Below, one piece after another: positions 58,933 through 64,000 of a DNA stretch of 64,000 nucleotides. Both the position numbers and the translations under genes were made by a program. The notes beneath the pieces were generated by a model. The model saw only the letters and a list, made by a program, of their open reading frames with translations. It was not told where the DNA came from and did not search any database. Origin of the DNA: Pseudomonadota bacterium (GTDB lineage: Bacteria > Pseudomonadota > Gammaproteobacteria > Steroidobacterales > Steroidobacteraceae). Positions within the stretch are counted from its first letter, which is position 1. Every line of letters begins with the position of its first letter. The stretch is taken from NCBI GenBank assembly GCA_023417315.1, contig JAEZFW010000049.1, positions 148,729-212,728 of the forward strand, in the 5' to 3' direction.

Positions 58933-58946
58933 GCCCTCTTGAGGGC
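58933..58946. other. Short perfect hairpin in the lpxB-rnhB gap
   Basis: GCCCTC and GAGGGC pair around two thymines. It is in the 126-base gap between lpxB and rnhB, in which I see nothing else. No U-tract follows. Confidence 0.3.
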
Positions 58947-58999
58947 GCGCGAGCCGAGAGCGCCGACAAGAACGAGCAGAGTCAATCGAACAGCGAAGA

Positions 59000-59704
59000 A
59001 TGAGCGCGCATCCGGTACATCTCAGCTTGCCGCTCGCAGCCGCGGGACTGACCGCGGGAGTCGATGAAGCAGGAAGAGGGCCGCTTGCAGGTCCGGTCGT
59101 GGCGGCGGCTGTGATCCTGGATCCGCGAAAGCGCATTCGCGGCGTGCGCGATTCGAAAGTCATCGAGCCGGAAGAGCGCGTTGAGCTTGCCGCCAAAATC
59201 CGTCGCAGTGCGATCGCGTGGTCCGTTGCGTGGGCCGACGTCGAGGAGATCGACACTCACAATATTCTCGAAGCCACGTACTTGGCGATGCGCCGGGCCC
59301 TGATCGGCCTCCGTGTGCACCCGGCTCATGTGCAGATCGACGGGAATCGATGCCCATCCTTCGCCGAACTGCCGCTCAAGTGCAGCTTCGAAGCGATCAT
59401 CGATGGCGATGCTCGGCGCGTCTGCATCGGCGCGGCATCGATCCTCGCAAAGGTCACGCGCGACGAAATGATGACCCGCCTCGATGCGATCTATCCTCAA
59501 TACGGATTCGCATCACACAAGGGTTACAGTACCCCGCAGCACTACGAAGCGCTGGATCGACACGGACCATGTCCAATCCATCGCAAGAGCTTCGAGCCCG
59601 TGCGGCTGTCCGCGATGAATGGTGAACGGCGAAGCGCGACCGGTACGAGCATCAAGAAGATGTACGCGTCGCGCGCAACCGCTAGCGCGTGCAACGACGA
59701 ATGA
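59000..59704 (+). CDS. rnhB: Ribonuclease HII
   Basis: RNase HII removes single ribonucleotides misincorporated in DNA and RNA in hybrids. The 234-residue protein has the DEAGRGPLAGPV motif with the first two acidic residues, SKVIEPEERVEL, IDGNRCP, the third aspartate and the SHKGYSTPQHYEAL segment. After about residue 205 the typical fold ends; the last ~30 residues (from MNGERRSATG) are low in complexity and partly encoded by a GGTGAAC/GGCGAAG repeat. The position before dnaE is canonical. Confidence 0.96.
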   Translation: MSAHPVHLSLPLAAAGLTAGVDEAGRGPLAGPVVAAAVILDPRKRIRGVRDSKVIEPEERVELAAKIRRSAIAWSVAWADVEEIDTHNILEATYLAMRRALIGLRVHPAHVQIDGNRCPSFAELPLKCSFEAIIDGDARRVCIGAASILAKVTRDEMMTRLDAIYPQYGFASHKGYSTPQHYEALDRHGPCPIHRKSFEPVRLSAMNGERRSATGTSIKKMYASRATASACNDE

Positions 59705-59767
59705 GCCGATACTCGACAAACGACATGGCTTTTCTTCGTCCACCATTCGCCGCTCGCTGATCACCGT
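59621..59767. repeat. Weak heptad GGYGANN repeat pair around the rnhB 3' end
   Basis: GGTGAAC, GGCGAAG, CGCGACC (59621-59641, inside rnhB) are echoed in reverse complement at 59741-59767 (GGTGATC, AGCGAGC, GGCGAAT, GGTGGAC read on the minus strand). Complementarity is patchy, so this is the weakest member of the set. Confidence 0.4.
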
Positions 59768-59772
59768 ACACG

Positions 59773-62700
59773 ATGTTCGTCCACCTTCACCTGCACACGG
59801 AATACTCGCTGATCGATAGCGTGGTGCGCATTCAAAGCGAGGCTGCGGGCATTCCAGGTCTCATGGATTCCGTCGCTGCGGCGGGCATGCCAGCGGTGGC
59901 GCTGACGGATCAGAATAATTTGTTTGCGATGGTGAAGTTCTACAAGGCAGCGCAAGCGGCCGGCATCAAGCCCATTATCGGCGTGGACTTACTGGTGCGC
60001 GAGGTCGGGGAGCGCGTCCAGCCCTCACGCATCGTCCTGCTCTGTCAGAGCACGATCGGCTACTTGAATCTTTCGCGGCTCGTGAGTCGCGCGTATCGCG
60101 AAGGTCAAGCGAAGGGATTCGCGATGATCGATCGTGCATGGCTGGACAAGCAAACCGTCGACGGCCTCATCGCGCTTTCCGGTGCGAAAGAGGGAGATGT
60201 CGGACGAGCGCTGCTGCACGGACGGGAAGAGGAGGCGAGTGCTGCGCTCGATTTCTGGCTCGAGCTCTTCGCGGATCGCTATTACCTCGAGTTGCAGCGC
60301 ACCGGCCGTCAAGGCGAGGAGACGTACCTGAATGCAGCGCTGCACGTCGCTTATGCGCGCGGTGTCCCGGTCGTCGCAACGAACGATGTGAGATTCATTC
60401 GGCCCGAAGATTTCGAAGCGCATGAGGCGCGCGTGTGCATTCACGATGGCGCGCTGCTCGATGATCCGAAGCGACCGCGACGCTACAGCCCGCAGCAATA
60501 TCTGAAATCGCCGCACGAGATGGCGCAGCTCTTTCGAGATGTGCCGGAGGCGATCGAGAATTCCGTTGAGATCGCGCGGCGCTGCAGTCTGGAGCTGAAA
60601 CTCGGCAAGTCCGTGCTGCCTCCTTACCCCGTGCCCTCGGGACTGTCGACAGAGGATTTTCTGCGCGAGGAGGCGAAGCGCGGCTTGCAGCAGCGGCTCG
60701 CACGCATCACCGCGCGCAGCGACGGTAAGCGCGTGCGGATGATTCCCCACGAAGAATACGAAAGTCGGCTCGAGATCGAGTTGGGCGTCATTTGCCAGAT
60801 GGGTTTCGCCGGGTACTTCTTGATCGTCGCCGATTTCATCCGATGGGCACGCGATAACGGTGTGCCGGTCGGCCCTGGGCGCGGTTCGGGCGCAGGCTCC
60901 CTCGTCGCCTATGCAATCGGCATTACCGACCTCGACCCGCTGCAATACGACTTGCTCTTCGAGCGCTTCTTGAACCCCGAGCGCGTCTCCATGCCGGACT
61001 TCGACGTGGACTTTTGCATGGATGGACGCGACCGGGTGATCGAGTACGTCGCGGATCGTTACGGCCGCGAACGCGTCTCACAGATCATCACGTACGGCAC
61101 GATGGCGGCGAAGGCCGTCGTGCGCGACGTAGCGCGCGTATTCGGTCAGAGTTACGGCTTTGCGGACTCGATCGCGAAGCTCATTCCGTTCGAGCTCGGG
61201 ATCACACTCAAGGACGCGCTCGAGAAAGAACCCGAGCTGCAGCGGCGCTACAAGAACGAAGAAGAAACACGTTCGCTGATCGATATGGCGATGTCGCTCG
61301 AGGGTCTCGTTCGCAACGCGGGTATGCACGCGGGTGGCGTCGTCATTGCGCCGTCCGTACTGACGGATTTCGCACCTCTCTTCTGCGACGAATCCGGTGG
61401 CAGTGTCGTCACCCAGTTCGATAAGGATGACGTCGAGCAGGCGGGTCTCGTGAAGTTCGACTTCCTGGGATTGCGCACGCTCACGATCATCGATTGGGCA
61501 GTCAAGATCATCAATAACGATCGCGAGCGCAAGGGCGAGCCGGCGCTCGACATCACGGATCTGCCGATGGACGATTCGGCAACATACGATTTGTTGAAGC
61601 GCTGCGAGACTACTGCGGTATTCCAGCTGGAATCGCGCGGCATGAAAGATCTGATCCGCCGTCTGCAGCCCGATTGCTTCGAAGATATCGTCGCGCTGGT
61701 CGCGTTGTTCAGACCGGGCCCGCTGCAATCGGGCATGGTCGATGACTTCATCGCGCGCAAGCACGGCAAGATCACTGGCCCGATCGACTATCTTCACCCT
61801 GATCTGAAACCCGTGCTGTTTCCGACGTACGGAGTGATCCTGTATCAGGAGCAAGTGATGCAGATCGCCCAGGTCCTTGCGGGCTACACGCTTGGTGGCG
61901 CGGATCTGCTGCGCCGTGCGATGGGCAAGAAAAAGCCCGAAGAGATGGCGAAGCAGCGTTCGATCTTCGTCGAGGGCGCGACGAAGCGCGGCGTCGATCA
62001 CGACACCGCCGCGCACATTTTCGACCTGATGGAGAAGTTCGCAGGCTACGGCTTCAACAAGTCGCACTCCGCGGCGTACGCGCTGCTTTCGTATCAGACA
62101 GCGTGGCTGAAGACGCATTATCCGGCGGCGTTCATGTCGGCGGTGCTGTCCTCGGATATGGACAAGACCGACAAGGTCGTCGCCCTCAAATACGAGTGCG
62201 ACCAGATGGGGCTCACAGTCGAGCCGCCCGACGTCAATCATTCGCAATACATGTTCACCGTCTCGGGCGAGCGCACGATTCGATATGGTCTGGGCGCGAT
62301 CAAGGGCGTCGGGCAATCCGTGGTGGAGAGTCTCGTCGCCGAGCGACAGGCGCATGGAGCGTATCGAGATCTTGCGGATCTATGCCGACGCAGCGATACG
62401 AATCGCATGAATCGTCGCGTGCTCGAAGCGCTCATCCGTTCCGGCGCTGCGGACTCGCTCGGTGCCAACCGAGCGACGCTCATGCACGCGTTGCCATCGG
62501 CCATGCAACTGGCGGATCAGACGATCCGCGCGCGTGTGGTCGGGCAGGACGATATGTTCGGCTTGTTGGACCCGAGTCCGGCCGTCAGCACGGCACTCGA
62601 GACGGAAGCACTTCCGGAGTGGAGTCGACGCGTTCGCCTGGAAGGCGAGCGTGACACTTTGGGCCTCTATCTCACGGGGCATCCGTTCGAAGAATTCGAA

Positions 62701-63300
62701 GCCGAGATCCGTCCCATCGTGAGCGGACGCATCGCGGATGTGACGGGCGACAGGCCGACGCCGTCTCAAAACGAAGGCTTCAGATTCCAAGGCAAACCCG
62801 TGACGGTTGCCGGAATGGTTTTCGATGTCGGCAAGCGAGGAGGGCGCGTCATCTTCACGCTCGACGATCGCAGTGCACGCCTGGAAGCGTCGATGTTCGA
62901 GGAAGCATGGCAGCAGTATCGCAATCTCATTGCCAAGAGCGCGATCCTCGTCGTCGAAGGATCGCTGCGCTTCGATGAGTACATCGAAGGTTGGCGCTTG
63001 AATGCCAAACGGGTGATCGACATCGATCACGCACGCGAACAGCATGCGCGCCGTTTGTTTCTGCGATGGCCGCAAGGCGCAGACCGTCACTTCGTCGAGA
63101 CTCTCGAGACCACATTGCGACCGTTCAGAGGCGGCCGCTGCGCAGTCGTGATTCGCTATCACCGAAGCGAAGCGCGCGCCGATCTCGTCTTGTCCGAAGA
63201 ATGGTCGGTGAAACCGTCGCGAGAGCTCACCGAGAAGCTCTCGCAGCTGTGCGGAAACGATGGGTTCAGGCTCGTTTACGCGCCCAAGCTCGATTCCTGA
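59773..63300 (+). CDS. dnaE: DNA polymerase III alpha subunit
   Basis: DnaE is the replicative polymerase subunit. The 1175-residue protein has the N-terminal PHP domain (FVHLHLHTEYSLIDSVV), the polymerase palm with catalytic aspartates in MPDFDVDFCMDGRDRVIEY, GPGRGSGAGSLVAYA, the fingers (FAGYGFNKSHSAAYALLSY), the helix-hairpin-helix region and the OB-fold (about 985-1075; VTVAGMVFDVGKRGG). Length matches E. coli DnaE (1160). Confidence 0.98.
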   Translation: MFVHLHLHTEYSLIDSVVRIQSEAAGIPGLMDSVAAAGMPAVALTDQNNLFAMVKFYKAAQAAGIKPIIGVDLLVREVGERVQPSRIVLLCQSTIGYLNLSRLVSRAYREGQAKGFAMIDRAWLDKQTVDGLIALSGAKEGDVGRALLHGREEEASAALDFWLELFADRYYLELQRTGRQGEETYLNAALHVAYARGVPVVATNDVRFIRPEDFEAHEARVCIHDGALLDDPKRPRRYSPQQYLKSPHEMAQLFRDVPEAIENSVEIARRCSLELKLGKSVLPPYPVPSGLSTEDFLREEAKRGLQQRLARITARSDGKRVRMIPHEEYESRLEIELGVICQMGFAGYFLIVADFIRWARDNGVPVGPGRGSGAGSLVAYAIGITDLDPLQYDLLFERFLNPERVSMPDFDVDFCMDGRDRVIEYVADRYGRERVSQIITYGTMAAKAVVRDVARVFGQSYGFADSIAKLIPFELGITLKDALEKEPELQRRYKNEEETRSLIDMAMSLEGLVRNAGMHAGGVVIAPSVLTDFAPLFCDESGGSVVTQFDKDDVEQAGLVKFDFLGLRTLTIIDWAVKIINNDRERKGEPALDITDLPMDDSATYDLLKRCETTAVFQLESRGMKDLIRRLQPDCFEDIVALVALFRPGPLQSGMVDDFIARKHGKITGPIDYLHPDLKPVLFPTYGVILYQEQVMQIAQVLAGYTLGGADLLRRAMGKKKPEEMAKQRSIFVEGATKRGVDHDTAAHIFDLMEKFAGYGFNKSHSAAYALLSYQTAWLKTHYPAAFMSAVLSSDMDKTDKVVALKYECDQMGLTVEPPDVNHSQYMFTVSGERTIRYGLGAIKGVGQSVVESLVAERQAHGAYRDLADLCRRSDTNRMNRRVLEALIRSGAADSLGANRATLMHALPSAMQLADQTIRARVVGQDDMFGLLDPSPAVSTALETEALPEWSRRVRLEGERDTLGLYLTGHPFEEFEAEIRPIVSGRIADVTGDRPTPSQNEGFRFQGKPVTVAGMVFDVGKRGGRVIFTLDDRSARLEASMFEEAWQQYRNLIAKSAILVVEGSLRFDEYIEGWRLNAKRVIDIDHAREQHARRLFLRWPQGADRHFVETLETTLRPFRGGRCAVVIRYHRSEARADLVLSEEWSVKPSRELTEKLSQLCGNDGFRLVYAPKLDS

Positions 63301-63329
63301 GCGCAGACGAATGATCGTCACGCTCGAGA

Positions 63330-63512
63330 AGGCCTGACTTCATCGGCGGGTGGGCCTAACTGTCGTCGCCGTGTAGGCCTATCGGCGAGGAGGCCTTGCG
63401 GCGAGTCAGAAGTTAGTTGCTGCGTGTTCTTTTCTGGCCCGCCGATAGGCCTACTCGCCGACGAAGTCAGGCCTACTCGCCGCTAGGCCCACCCGCCGAT
63501 GAAGTCAGGCCT
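63330..63512. repeat. Long intergenic inverted repeat with perfect 29-bp outer arms (dnaE-yciH)
   Basis: The outer arms 63330-63358 and 63484-63512 are perfectly complementary over 29 bp. The inner pair 63373-63386 and 63441-63454 is perfect over 14 bp. The word is TAGGCCTATCGGCGAG and variants, repeated several times in each arm at about 15-22-nt spacing. It occupies nearly all of the 214-base gap between the convergent dnaE and yciH stops. Confidence 0.92.
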
Positions 63513-63514
63513 AC

Positions 63515-63895
63515 TTAGCCTCCGGCTTTCTTCGCCTTGAACCCGCGTCGTGTGAGCTCTTCGACGAGACGGTCGCGATGATCGCCTTGAATCTCGATGC
63601 GCCCTTCTACGACGGAGCCGCCCGATCCGCACTTCTTTTTGAGCTCGGTTGCGAGCACATCCAACTCGCTCGCGGGCAGGCCCAATCCCGTGACGATCGA
63701 AACTCCCTTACCTTTGCGGCCTTGCGTCTCGCGGCTGACGCGCACGATTCCATCGCTCGCTCGTTTGCCGGGGGTGCCTTTCTTGCAGACGCATTCGCGG
63801 ATGGGACGCAGACAGTTCGGGCAGCGCTCACCGATGCCTGTCGAGTACACGATGCCACCGCCATCCGTCGTGCGTGAGCGAGAAGAGTTGGACAT
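63515..63895 (-). CDS. yciH: SUI1-family translation initiation factor-like protein YciH
   Basis: The 126-residue protein has a Cys-rich N-terminal segment (CPNCLRPIRECVC, possible zinc ribbon) and an eIF1/SUI1 domain (about 45-125) with VSRETQGRKGKGVSIVTGL, CGSGGSVVEGRIEIQGDHRD and a C-terminal RRGFKAKKAGG. Bacterial YciH is reported to influence start-site fidelity but is not essential. It is convergent with dnaE, and its TAA lies 3 bases beyond the inverted-repeat arm. Confidence 0.95.
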   Translation of the reverse strand: MSNSSRSRTTDGGGIVYSTGIGERCPNCLRPIRECVCKKGTPGKRASDGIVRVSRETQGRKGKGVSIVTGLGLPASELDVLATELKKKCGSGGSVVEGRIEIQGDHRDRLVEELTRRGFKAKKAGG

Positions 63896-64000
63896 CGCAC
63901 TAGTGTAGCAGCGGGACGTAGTCGTCTTGAGCTTCTCCTGAGGTGATCGTGGACCATGCGCAAACGAAGACGGGGCGACGCCGTGGGGGGGGCGCCGAGG

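Noticed and set aside
61078..62355. 425-codon open frame antisense to dnaE, and similar ones antisense to typA (5481-6638) and the GGDEF/EAL gene (9565-11001)
   Set aside because: All are mirror frames of strongly coding sequence, with no signals of their own.
5470..63512. Periodic repeats as CRISPR arrays
   Set aside because: There are no 23-47-nt repeats with unique spacers of even length, and no cas genes; units are 7-9 nt, directly adjacent and mirrored in a second arm.
10785..63512. Inverted repeats as transposon ends or MITEs
   Set aside because: The sequences differ from locus to locus, no target-site duplications are evident, and no transposase is encoded in the window.
63956..64000. 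Possible start of a gene at the right edge (ATG at 63956)
   Set aside because: Only 15 codons remain (Arg/Gly-rich), with no Shine-Dalgarno sequence and a poly-G run; too little to support a gene.

Overview
The window is GC-rich chromosomal DNA packed with housekeeping genes and looks like a non-enteric gammaproteobacterium. The best markers are two gene orders: dapD-dapC-glnD / map / rpsB-tsf, and pyrH-frr-uppS-cdsA-dxr-rseP-bamA-skp-lpxD-fabZ-lpxA-lpxB-rnhB-dnaE. Together with GTP-type PEP carboxykinase, many large TonB/lipoprotein genes and a GlrK-like kinase, these suggest the Xanthomonadales/Nevskiales/Steroidobacterales neighbourhood. That placement is inference. I saw no rRNA, tRNA, CRISPR array, prophage or insertion sequence. 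No stretch longer than about 220 bases lacks a gene.

Layout. 1-20.5 kb holds mixed genes: a truncated sensor kinase, galE, srkA, two lipoproteins, typA, a PAS/GAF/GGDEF/EAL protein, dusA, an M28 peptidase, a cyclase-FHA protein, pckG, a DUF11 protein with an XPD-like helicase, a small PDDEXK-type GxxExxY gene, and tsaB. 20.5-38.3 kb is a phosphate-starvation region: phoB-phoR, then a lipoprotein, a TonB-dependent receptor, an S9 peptidase and a porin, then phoU1-dsbB, dapE on the other strand, and pstS-pstC-pstA-pstB-phoU2. Pho-box-like direct repeats with 11-nt spacing lie before the lipoprotein (four copies), the porin and pstS. 38.3-43.9 kb is dapD-dapC-glnD-map on the minus strand. 44-63.3 kb carries rpsB-tsf (strong promoter, structured leader, intrinsic terminator), pyrH-frr and the isoprenoid/phospholipid/BAM/lipid A cluster ending in dnaE. 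A convergent yciH (SUI1 family) closes the window.

The most unusual feature is a set of about a dozen intergenic inverted repeats whose arms are built from short words repeated with a strict period of 7, 8 or 9 nt; the reverse complement of the same word is repeated in the other arm. The word differs from locus to locus (CTGGGCT, GTGTNNN, AGTGACGA, GCTATCC, GGGGATA, TTCGCCGCG and others). Some arms are perfect over 25-29 bp. Several run into coding sequence and supply stop codons (dsbB, dapE, phoU2, dapC, fabZ, probably pckG) or, at lpxB, the start codon. One such repeat adjoins the GxxExxY nuclease-like gene. I regard this as the best candidate in the window for an undescribed system, or at least a poorly described class of element.
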